From Aestuariibaculum sediminum (GTDB lineage: Bacteria > Bacteroidota > Bacteroidia > Flavobacteriales > Flavobacteriaceae): 64,000 nucleotides of DNA. The translations under genes were made by a program, and so were the position numbers. Shown in pieces: positions 41,673 through 49,574 of the stretch (positions are counted from its first letter, which is position 1; each line of letters opens with the position of its first letter). The DNA lies in the NCBI RefSeq assembly GCF_014596945.1, contig NZ_JACVXB010000008.1:74329-138328 (forward strand). Direction: 5' to 3'. Under the pieces are notes generated by a model. It saw only the letters and a list, made by a program, of their open reading frames with translations. It was not told where the DNA came from and did not search any database.

Positions 41673-43394
41673 ATGAAAAAATATATCATTTACAGTGTTT
41701 TATTACTGGCTGGACTATTTTTGGGTTGGTTAATATTTGGTGGTTCATCTACAACTGATGCAGAACATAATCATAACGAAGCTTCACAAAGCAGTCAAAT
41801 ATGGACCTGTTCTATGCATCCGCAAATCATGCAACCCGAACCAGGCGATTGTCCCATATGTGGTATGGATTTAATTCCAGCCGAGGCAGGAGCTGATGGG
41901 TTAACTGCCGATCAGTTTAAATTAACTGAAAATGCCATGGCATTGGCTAATATTCAAACAACTGTTCTCAATAAAGGAGAAAATGACAATCATAGTATTA
42001 AGTTGTCAGGTAAAATCGTTGAAAACGAAAGCGCAAATGCGGTGCAAGTCAGTTATTTTTCCGGGCGTTTAGAAGCGTTGAAAATTAGTTATACAGGAGA
42101 AGCAGTTCACAAAGGGCAGTTATTAGCTACAGTGTATTCGCCAGAATTATATGCGGCACAGCAAGAGTTATTAACAGCTGCATCTTTAAAAGCATCTCAA
42201 CCTGATTTATATAATGCCGTTCGAAATAAATTGAAACTATGGAAGCTGAGTGATAAACAAATTAATCAAATAGAAACTACGGGTAAGATTAAAGAAAACT
42301 TTCCGGTATTTGCTACTGTGTCTGGAACAGTTGCCGAAAAATTAGTTGAACAAGGTGATTATATTAAGCAAGGACAACCGCTTTTAAAAATAGCAAATTT
42401 AGGGACGGTATGGGCAAATTTTGATGTTTATGAAAATCAGATACCTCAGTTTAAGAAAGGTCAGGAAATCAGTGTAACTGCCAAAGCGTATCCGGGAAAG
42501 GAATTTAAAGGTAAAGTCGATTTTATCGATCCTGTTTTGAGTGCTAAAACCAGAACGGTTTCTTTAAGGGTTGTTTTAAATAATGCTTCGGGTGAATTTA
42601 AACCGGGTATGTTTGTAGAAGCTGAGGTACATGATTTAGGTCATAAATCTAGTGAGTTGTTAACGGTTCCATCAAGTGCAGTTTTATGGACAGGTAAACG
42701 TTCTGTAGTTTATGTTAAAGCAAGTTCTGATCAGCCTGTATTCCAAATGAAAGAAATTCGTTTAGGGAATCGATTAGGGGAGTTTTATGAAGTATTGGAC
42801 GGATTGAGTTATGGCGATGAAATTGTAACTAACGGCACATTTACTGTAGATGCAGCTGCACAGTTGCAAGGTAAAAAATCGATGATGAATAAACCGGTAG
42901 AAGAACAAACCTTGGATACTGAAAATGAAACCACAAGGTTAAAGGTGTCTGCCGAGTTTCAAAAGCAATTAAAGGAACTTTATGACCAGTATATTATATT
43001 AAAAGATGCATTTGTAAATGATAATGCAAAGGCAGCAGCTAACAATGCCTTGGATTTAGGGAATGTTTTAGGTAAAGTTGATATGAAACTTTTAGAAGAC
43101 GATGTGGCACACGAACGCTGGATGACTTATTTAGAGTTAATTAAATCGAATGCGACACTAATTCATAAAGCTTCGGATATAGAAGTACAAAGAAAACATT
43201 TTGAAATCGTTTCCAATGCATTTATTAGTGCGGTACAGACTTTTGGGATTAATGAAAAAGTGTATTTAGAATATTGTCCAATGGCAAATAATAATAAAGG
43301 AGCTTATTGGTTGAGTAATGAAGATAAGGTGCTGAATCCCTATTTCGGTGCATCAATGCTAACCTGTGGAGAAGTAAAACAAATAATAGAGTAA
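41673..43394 (+). CDS. cusB: CusB-type RND adaptor with N-terminal HMBD and C-terminal DUF3347
   Basis: 573 aa. The N-terminal anchor (about 5-23) is followed by a heavy-metal-binding module at 44-68 (WTCSMHPQ ... CPICGMDL), the same kind as the two in CopA. The adaptor body shows the barrel-sandwich strands (YFSGRLEALKISYTGE, ATVYSPELYAAQQELL), a short alpha-hairpin and a beta-barrel (GTVWANFDVYENQIP). The C-terminal ~140 residues form a DUF3347 domain ending YCPMANNNKGAYWLS ... MLTCGEVKQ, another likely metal site. It bridges the RND pump and TolC-type channel in the periplasm. It is placed after copA rather than next to cusA. Confidence 0.92.
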   Translation: MKKYIIYSVLLLAGLFLGWLIFGGSSTTDAEHNHNEASQSSQIWTCSMHPQIMQPEPGDCPICGMDLIPAEAGADGLTADQFKLTENAMALANIQTTVLNKGENDNHSIKLSGKIVENESANAVQVSYFSGRLEALKISYTGEAVHKGQLLATVYSPELYAAQQELLTAASLKASQPDLYNAVRNKLKLWKLSDKQINQIETTGKIKENFPVFATVSGTVAEKLVEQGDYIKQGQPLLKIANLGTVWANFDVYENQIPQFKKGQEISVTAKAYPGKEFKGKVDFIDPVLSAKTRTVSLRVVLNNASGEFKPGMFVEAEVHDLGHKSSELLTVPSSAVLWTGKRSVVYVKASSDQPVFQMKEIRLGNRLGEFYEVLDGLSYGDEIVTNGTFTVDAAAQLQGKKSMMNKPVEEQTLDTENETTRLKVSAEFQKQLKELYDQYIILKDAFVNDNAKAAANNALDLGNVLGKVDMKLLEDDVAHERWMTYLELIKSNATLIHKASDIEVQRKHFEIVSNAFISAVQTFGINEKVYLEYCPMANNNKGAYWLSNEDKVLNPYFGASMLTCGEVKQIIE

Positions 43395-43411
43395 ATAATT
43401 TAAATTAAAAA

Positions 43412-43858
43412 ATGATGAAAAAAGTAATTTTAAGTGTAGCTGTTATTGCAGCAATCGGATTGTTTAGCTGTAAAAATGAAGCTAAAAAAGCTGAAGATGC
43501 AACGCAAACAGAAATATCTAATGAAGTTGGTATGATTGAAACGTCTTTTGGTGTACGTGGCAACTGCAGTATGTGTAAAAAAACTATTGAAACTGCAGCA
43601 AATAGTGTTGACGGTGTAACTCAAGCAGTTTGGGATGTTAATAAAAAGACAATTGACGTTACTTTAGATAAAGCAAAAACTAGCGCTTTAAAAGTAGAGC
43701 AGGCTATTGCTAATTCTGGGTATGATACGGAAAATGTTGCAGGTAATTTAGATGCTTATAACAAGTTGCCAGGATGTTGCCAGTACGATCACGACATGCA
43801 AATGAATCAATCTGGTGAGCACAAAGCAAATGACCACCATGGTGAGCATCATATGTAA
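43412..43858 (+). CDS. HMA-domain lipoprotein, periplasmic copper-binding protein
   Basis: 148 aa. The lipobox ends at Cys20 (GLFSC). An HMA fold covers ~43-110 with the CxxC site GNCSMC (Cys52, Cys55) and SVDGVTQAVWDV. The tail has LPGCCQYDHDM and a His-rich end (DHHGEHHM), further potential copper ligands. It would act as a periplasm-side chaperone or buffer for the efflux complex. It lies 17 bp after the adaptor gene and closes the copper island. Confidence 0.87.
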   Translation: MMKKVILSVAVIAAIGLFSCKNEAKKAEDATQTEISNEVGMIETSFGVRGNCSMCKKTIETAANSVDGVTQAVWDVNKKTIDVTLDKAKTSALKVEQAIANSGYDTENVAGNLDAYNKLPGCCQYDHDMQMNQSGEHKANDHHGEHHM

Positions 43859-43925
43859 TTCGATAAAGATTTATTAATGATTTCTTATTTTTATCTTAAT
43901 CTGTTGTTAATTACTGATTTTATTC

Positions 43926-43954
43926 TTTGTTTTTTTGTTAAATGATTAATTTTG
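43926..43954 (+). promoter_or_regulatory. Bacteroidota-type promoter of the MDR dehydrogenase gene
   Basis: TTTG at 43926-43929 and TAATTTTG at 43947-43954 are 17 bp apart, a full match to the -33/-7 consensus of Bacteroidota. It predicts a leader of about 60 nt before the ATG at 44019. Confidence 0.6.
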
Positions 43955-44018
43955 TGAATATTAGAATAGGCGTTTTTTAAGGAAAATTCCTAGTTAGAAA
44001 TTTAATATTATAAAGATT

Positions 44019-45035
44019 ATGAAAGGAAAAAATACATCAGGAGTATTTCAGGGTATCCATGATATACGAGTAGAAGAAAGAGAGCAACCAACAATAACAA
44101 ATGATAGTGTTATACTAAATGTTGAGGCCACTGGTATTTGTGGAACAGATTTACATATTTACCACGAAGGTTTAGTGCCTTCTGGTTCAGTTTTAGGACA
44201 TGAGTTTTGTGGTGAATTGGTGGAAGTAGGGGCAGAGGTTAAAGACTTGAAAGTTGGCGACCGCGTAGTGGTTAATCCTATGTATAATGGGGTTGGTTTA
44301 GGATTGAGTCCTGGAGGCTTTGCTAATCAGGTTAGAATAGTTAATGCTCAGTTGGGAAAAAACATACTTAAAATTCCTGAAAGTATAACAACCGATAAAG
44401 GTGCTTTATTGGAGCCTTTAACGGTTGGTTTAGCCGCCATTAATAAAACGGATATGTCGGCAGCAGACAATGTATTGGTTTCTGGTTGTGGAACCATTGG
44501 TTTGGTAACCATTGCAGCTTTAAAAAGTAAAGGTATTGAAAATATTATAGCGACTGATATTAGTGAAAAACGCTTAGAGTTGGCAAAGACATTAGGCGCA
44601 AAATATACCTTTAATCCATCTACTGATGGCGATTTAAAAGATTTTATTGTTAAACAATACGGCGAGGTAAATGCACTCGATTATTCAGGAATGTTACCAA
44701 ATTTAACTACGGTGTTTGAGTGTACAGGAGTTAGTGCCTTATTTACGCAATGTTTAGATTTATTAGCGCCAGATGGGAAAATGACGGTTCTAGCCATTTA
44801 TAGCAAAGAAACAACTATGAATCCTAATTCGGTTGTATATAAACGATTAAATGTACAAGGGTCATTATTTTATACTGATGAAGATTTCTTAGAAGCTATT
44901 TCGTTGGTAGAAACAGGAAAAGTAGATGTAACTCCAATTATTACACATCATTTTCCATTGGATGAGTTACCTAAAGCTTTTGAAGTGCAGGCCGATAGCG
45001 GTCAGTCTGTAAAAGTCGTGGTTACATGTAATTAA
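44019..45035 (+). CDS. Zinc-type medium-chain dehydrogenase (butanediol/sorbitol dehydrogenase-like)
   Basis: 338 aa, cytoplasmic MDR fold. Catalytic zinc ligands are seen in GICGTDLHIY (Cys) and LGHEFCGELVEVG (His-Glu). The Rossmann motif is VLVSGCGTIGLVTIAALKSKG, and the coenzyme-preference Asp in ATDISEKRL favours NAD(H). The usual four-Cys structural zinc loop near residues 85-110 is missing; that place reads NPMYNGVGLGLSPGGF. Such shorter-loop members are annotated as 2,3-butanediol dehydrogenases or sorbitol-type enzymes. Substrate unknown. It has a consensus promoter and stands alone, convergent with GH27. Confidence 0.82.
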   Translation: MKGKNTSGVFQGIHDIRVEEREQPTITNDSVILNVEATGICGTDLHIYHEGLVPSGSVLGHEFCGELVEVGAEVKDLKVGDRVVVNPMYNGVGLGLSPGGFANQVRIVNAQLGKNILKIPESITTDKGALLEPLTVGLAAINKTDMSAADNVLVSGCGTIGLVTIAALKSKGIENIIATDISEKRLELAKTLGAKYTFNPSTDGDLKDFIVKQYGEVNALDYSGMLPNLTTVFECTGVSALFTQCLDLLAPDGKMTVLAIYSKETTMNPNSVVYKRLNVQGSLFYTDEDFLEAISLVETGKVDVTPIITHHFPLDELPKAFEVQADSGQSVKVVVTCN

Positions 45036-45050
45036 TTTTAAGATATTGTA

Positions 45051-45088
45051 AATAGAAAAGGCTTGGATTATACCAAGCCTTTTCTATT
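45051..45088. terminator. Perfect bidirectional terminator
   Basis: A 16-bp perfect stem (45051-45066 with 45073-45088) with a 6-nt loop and A/T runs at either end lies between the convergent dehydrogenase (+) and GH27 (-) genes. Confidence 0.88.
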
Positions 45089-45106
45089 TATTGAATGTTT
45101 AAAGCT

Positions 45107-46357
45107 CTATTTCTTGTCTTTGTATTGAAATACGTTGTAAGGGATTGAGGTTCCTGTAATTTTTAAAACAACAACGCCATGTGCAGGAACAGATTTAGTT
45201 ATTTCGCTACTATTTGATGTTGGTGTTGTTTCTTTACTCCATAAATCTTTGGTTTCATAGCCTTTTGAAGCATCTATTCCAACAGATTTTAAATCGAATT
45301 TAATGTTTTGAGTTTCTTCAGTTCGATTTAATAGAGCCACGGCAACAATGCCACTTATTGATGAATTAACAGGTTTACCCCAAACTTCCAATTCACCGTA
45401 GTCTACAAGTCTTCTGGCTTGGTAAACATATTTACTTTGGTTAAGAGCAATTAATTCTTCATTAGTAATGATCTCTTTGGTCTCCTTCGTTAATGTTGTT
45501 AAGTCGTTTCCTAACAGCAGGGGCGAGTGCATTAAGCACCACATAGAGAATTGCGTTTTATCTTCTTCGTACGTCATACCACGCCCAACTTGTAGCATAT
45601 CCATATCATTATAATGTCCGTAAGAACTGTATGGCCACAAATCGGCATTTGCATCAATGGTTTTTAAGGCCGATTCAAAAGTATCTGCTAGATCACCGTT
45701 TATCCGCCATGAATTAGCAATTTGAGTAACCCATTTCCCAGGGAATTGCCAACGACAAACATTGTATATAACCGAAGGCTTTAATTGACGCGCTAGTTTT
45801 CCAATTTCGGTGTATCTAGTTTCTTCATCTAAACCAAGCCATTCGCCACCGCACCAATCAACCTTAATAAAATCGAAATCCCATTCTTTTAAGAACAAGG
45901 TTAAATCTTGTTTATCATGTCCATATAGGCCCATGCCTACACCAATGGTGTCTTTGTCCCAATACGAGGCGCAAGTATTTATGCCGGCATCTGAATAAAT
46001 GCCCGCTTTTAATCCTTTGGCATGGATGTAATCAGCCATATGTTTCATGCCTTTCGGAAAACGGGTTTCGTGTGATATTATTTTTCCATTTTCATCTCTA
46101 CCACCAAAATAACCGTCATCAATATTTAGGTAAGTATATCCATACTCATTTAATTTTTGGTTTACTAAAGCATCAGCCTGACCTTTAATGATATCTTCAT
46201 TAATGTTTACTCTGTAATTATTCCAGGATGCCCAACCCATTAGTGGTGGATGTAATGTGTTAGTATGGCTATCAGATTTTGATGTTTGTGGTGTTTTGCA
46301 TGATACTGCTAAAAAACCAGACAGGAGGGCATAAGCCCCTAAATGTTTTAATTTCAT
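45107..46357 (-). CDS. GH27 alpha-galactosidase family lipoprotein
   Basis: 416 aa. The lipobox ends at Cys20 (LAVSC). The clan GH-D barrel starts with PPLMGWASWNNYR and continues with YLNIDDGYFGGRDENG. The nucleophile is in DFIKVDWCGG (Asp167) and the acid/base in SWRINGDLAD (Asp222). A C-terminal beta-domain follows. It should remove terminal alpha-galactose (or beta-arabinopyranose in some members) at the cell envelope. No SusCD pair or other galactoside gene lies beside it, and the DNA just upstream is a decayed operon, so it may be an isolated remnant of a larger locus. Confidence 0.9.
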   Translation of the reverse strand: MKLKHLGAYALLSGFLAVSCKTPQTSKSDSHTNTLHPPLMGWASWNNYRVNINEDIIKGQADALVNQKLNEYGYTYLNIDDGYFGGRDENGKIISHETRFPKGMKHMADYIHAKGLKAGIYSDAGINTCASYWDKDTIGVGMGLYGHDKQDLTLFLKEWDFDFIKVDWCGGEWLGLDEETRYTEIGKLARQLKPSVIYNVCRWQFPGKWVTQIANSWRINGDLADTFESALKTIDANADLWPYSSYGHYNDMDMLQVGRGMTYEEDKTQFSMWCLMHSPLLLGNDLTTLTKETKEIITNEELIALNQSKYVYQARRLVDYGELEVWGKPVNSSISGIVAVALLNRTEETQNIKFDLKSVGIDASKGYETKDLWSKETTPTSNSSEITKSVPAHGVVVLKITGTSIPYNVFQYKDKK

Positions 46358-46516
46358 GTTTTAATCGGAAAACTTTAATTAATTGGGTTAATAATTGATT
46401 TGGTTACGTTGAGTTGTTTGATTTTTTAGAGTGCTCAAATCTACTAAAACCGCCAAGATTATTAAAGAAAAAAGCCATAAAGATACTTTTACGAAACACC
46501 CTTAGTATTTCTATTA

Positions 46517-46816
46517 CTAGCAATACCAAAAACCCAGAACGCGCTAATTGGTCCAAAAAGCTGCAACCGAGCCAATGGCATAGGTAGGAACTTTTTTAGC
46601 GGTAATAGACCAGTTGTTTTTTAATGCCAACAGATGAAGGGTGGCTGATACTGCAACGACAAGTATGATTTGGCCAAGTTCAATACCTATCTTGAAAAAA
46701 GCTAAGGCTAATGGAATTTCCTTTTGTGGAAGCCCTACCTCGGTTAAGGCTCCAGCGAAACCAAATCCATGCAAAAGACCAAATGAAAAGGCAACGAGCC
46801 AGGGTTTTAGCTCTCT
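46517..46816 (-). pseudogene. HupE/UreJ-type membrane protein, 3' remnant
   Basis: Only the last ~90 codons survive: LKPWLVAFSFGLLHGFGFAG, then LTEVGLPQKEIPLALAFF and a final hydrophobic helix. A TAG at 46544-46546 cuts the end, after which the expected RVLGFW continues in frame to double stops at 46517. The 5' part is lost; it is joined directly to a fragment of the peptidyl-prolyl isomerase gene in another frame near 46815. Confidence 0.8.
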
Positions 46817-47272
46817 CGGTAAGATTGGTGTGATTATCTGGCGTGAAAATAATTTGATACAAGCTATATTTATAAGGGGTAACATACGTATCTTTATTTT
46901 TATCAAAATACGCCATAAGATTTTCTTCGGTAGCAGGAGCCAAAAGACCAGTTAAATCCTGACCGAGAAATTCCTTTTTTTGCGCCAATCTGCGATTTAC
47001 TATTTCGTGGTTATGATCCAGATTCATTCTTAACGCCTCACAGTATAGAACTTCCTGATTAATGTATTTGTTAATGAGTCCATCTAGTTCTTCTTTGGTT
47101 GGAGCTCTTTCTCACTGCATACACCAAAGTTCAGCCATATGTTCTATGTCGGTATTATCAACAATAATTTCTTCATCATCAGTATTTTTATTTACCGAAT
47201 TATGTATAACAAAAATGAGAGCCCCCAATACAAAAAAATGTAATAAAGGCTCTGTAAGTAATTTTTTTTCAT
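46817..47272 (-). pseudogene. Parvulin-like peptidyl-prolyl isomerase, 5' remnant
   Basis: The ATG at 47272 is followed by a run of eight As that puts the start out of frame with the body. In the next frame the gene reads KLLTEPLLHFFVLGALIF, then the membrane anchor, PTKEELDGLINKYINQEV, LRMNLDHNHEIVNRRLAQKK and PYKYSLYQIIF. A TGA at 47112-47114 interrupts it where a Trp is expected (MQ*ERAPT). The 3' half, with the isomerase domain, is missing, and the sequence runs into the HupE fragment. It is 5 bp after the DUF3604 pseudogene, so the three were one operon. Confidence 0.78.
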
Positions 47273-47277
47273 TTATT

Positions 47278-48458
47278 TTAATTTAAATTATACCAGATAG
47301 GTGATGTGTAAGCACGTTCTTGTAAGGTTCTTGGTGCATCGTCGGTCATTTTTAAATTGTATTTCATAGCATCGAATGTTGTCCATCTGGGGGTAGGGAT
47401 TTCTAAAACTCGAACATAGTAAAATGCTTCAAGATTTGGATCGAATTCCAGGTCGCTCCAAAAGGTTTTTTAATTCAGTGTCTCCAATGGTGTTTGTTCA
47501 AGTTGCTGTTGCAACATCAACAGTATTGCCAACTGGAGGTAATTTACCGCAGATATCTAAATTTCGTTTTTCAGCGTCGCCCCCAAACCACATTAAATAT
47601 TTTTTCATGAGTGTTTCCTTCGGCATCTAATCAGCCTTTAACCACTTGAATACGATCTAAATTGCCACTAGTAGGATCTTTAAGCGCGCTAATTAAAAAG
47701 GTAGGCGCTTTACCTTCTGGATCATTACTAATATCGCCTCTCATAGGTACGCCTTTATTATAACCTTTTACAATATAATTAGGATCGTTAAAATCGCAGG
47801 CTGCATAATTGAACCCACCAAAAAAAAGAACGGTCATTCTTGAACCTGTAGTAGCGTAGGTTTCTTTACGTTTCATAGCATCCCAAAGCGCTGCTCTGGT
47901 ATTGGATTCAGCGCAAACACCAATGTAACCTGATGCTTCCATTTGCCATCAGTGTACAAATCCTAATGGGAAATCTAATGCTTTTTCGTCCCAACGCTCA
48001 GGGCTAGGTTCAGATGAAGCATATTTACCCAGTAATTGTCTTCTTCGGCTGTAGATAGCGACGTATGTGAATCTGTACCACTGGCAAATCCGTATTTAAA
48101 TGGATTAATTCCAAGATCAGCTTCATGTTTTAACCATTTTTGAGCGCTTTTCTGGTATATTCCCTTTCCAGCATTTCTTTTGTTATGTGGCGCTAATAAC
48201 CTCTTCGCCTCGTGCAAAACGCAAAACTCCTTCAGGATCTAAGGGTTTACCTACGGCTCCTGCATCGGCAGACTAGGCTGTATGCAAGTGCTGGTCGCCC
48301 CAGTATACATTTTTTTAATGGTTTACTAGTACTTCTACTTCTTTAGATGCAGCCATTGGTGTTGTTTCTTAATTGGGTTGTTGCTGTTCTTTTTTAGCGT
48401 TGTTACCATTAAAAATGAATATTAGTGCTGTTAGGGTAAATAACTTTGTTGTTTTCAC
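47278..48458 (-). pseudogene. DUF3604 protein, heavily degraded
   Basis: Pieces of one protein in changing frames are found in order. They are a signal-like N-terminus (KTTKLFTLTALIFIF), KNVYWGDQHLHTA, SADAGAVGKP, then a jump of roughly 200 codons to [62 protein letters not shown] and the C-terminal FYYVRVLEIPTPRWTTFDAM ... SPIWYN. In-frame stops are at 48369, 48315, 48273 (TAG), 48183, 47949, 47631 and 47498 (lower coordinate of each stop codon), with frameshifts near 48130, 48030 and 47465. DUF3604 proteins are exported and of unknown function. The gene cannot make a product. Confidence 0.85.
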
Positions 48459-48491
48459 ATTGACTCTATTATTTATGTGGTTGGTGTATTT

Positions 48492-49562
48492 TTATTCGTC
48501 TTCAAGAACATCTACAATTTCATACATGTCTTTACCATCTACCTGAATAGGTTGGTAATACGTTTCTCCAAATTGAACAAAAGTCTGGTCTCCAATTTTT
48601 ACTTCTTCGCCACCTTCAGGAAGGTTAGGTACAATAGTGCCAGCTGTAGCGGGTACCACGATGTAACCATCGGCATTTTGTTCGTAAAAAGCACCGCCGT
48701 AATAATAGTTATTGGTTTCATTAACCGTTACTTTTTCCGCTTCCGAAGGTATGGATGGTACTTGTGCACCAATAGGGGCTTGTACAGCCTCAAAGCCATC
48801 TTCTGTTTTTAAATAATAGGTGCCGTTATCGTAATGGTATTCTTCTTTATTATTACTATCGTCTACAATGGCAACTATAATGGCTGTGGTTGCAAGTGTT
48901 CTAACAAAATAACCCCAAGGATGCCAGTATGGGCCCCAATAGTATGGACGATAAGGGTGGTAGTAATAGGGTCGGTGGCAATAAAATCGAAATCCTCCGA
49001 AAATGTATGGGGGTCTCACATAATGCCTATGGCTATGCCTTACATAGGTGTGTCTATGGTTGTGGTTTCTGTTATTAACATTAATATTTATGTTGTTATG
49101 ACTGTTGTTAATGTTAATGGTGTTGTGGCCACCCCCTGTGTTTCCTGGTCTGCGATTAATGGTTTTAACGTTCGATGTATTTTTGCTACGGTTTATAACT
49201 TGTTTGCCTTTATTGTTATTTATAGTTGGCTTGTTTCTGTTAATAACCTGTTTGTTATTGTTGTTAATGTTAGGTCTGTTACGGTTAACAGTTGCTTTAT
49301 TATTTGGTAAATTATTTCTTGAAATCACTTTTTTATGTCCCCCATTAATAGAGCCTCCTCTGTTTATAGTGTTGTTGCCTGGCCTGCTGGCAGGTCTGCT
49401 TGTAGGTCTGTTTATGGGTTTATGTGCCATGCTGGAGTTGCCGCCACGAGAAACAGGATGTTTAAGTCGCTGTGCCTCCAGATTTTCTGTAACTCCTAAA
49501 CTGAAAATTAATAGTAATACGGTAACTGATATATATTTAATATTTGAAAATATGAGGTTCAT
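48492..49562 (-). CDS. DUF6515-like exported protein with Asn/Arg-rich linker
   Basis: 356 aa. Signal peptide about 1-31 (ending NLEAQ). Residues ~35-175 are low complexity, rich in Asn, Arg, Ser and Gly (NRPNINNNNKQ, ININNSHNNININ). A Tyr/His/Pro/Trp-rich strip (about 185-215, YYYHPYRPYYWGP) comes next, then a short hydrophobic segment (TLATTAIIVAIV). The C-terminus has three similar units: YYLKTEDGFEAVQAPIGAQV, FYEQNADGYIVVPATAGTIV and YYQPIQVDGKDMYEIV. The last two parts match DUF6515. Function unknown; envelope location is likely. It begins 12 bp after the DUF2092-like gene. Confidence 0.75.
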   Translation of the reverse strand: MNLIFSNIKYISVTVLLLIFSLGVTENLEAQRLKHPVSRGGNSSMAHKPINRPTSRPASRPGNNTINRGGSINGGHKKVISRNNLPNNKATVNRNRPNINNNNKQVINRNKPTINNNKGKQVINRSKNTSNVKTINRRPGNTGGGHNTININNSHNNININVNNRNHNHRHTYVRHSHRHYVRPPYIFGGFRFYCHRPYYYHPYRPYYWGPYWHPWGYFVRTLATTAIIVAIVDDSNNKEEYHYDNGTYYLKTEDGFEAVQAPIGAQVPSIPSEAEKVTVNETNNYYYGGAFYEQNADGYIVVPATAGTIVPNLPEGGEEVKIGDQTFVQFGETYYQPIQVDGKDMYEIVDVLEDE

Positions 49563-49574
49563 AGTTGTTAGGAA

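Noticed and set aside
46641-46955. Plus-strand ORF over the HupE/isomerase remnants
   Set aside because: It has no recognisable domain and is the complement of clear HupE and isomerase remains.
46517-48458. TGA read as tryptophan or selenocysteine (recoding)
   Set aside because: Intact genes nearby use TGG for Trp and TGA is not seen inside them; the region also has TAG, TAA and frameshifts, so decay is simpler.
46358-48491. Insertion sequence or phage scar as cause of the decay
   Set aside because: No transposase, terminal inverted repeats or integrase pieces were seen; small mutations and deletions explain the remains.
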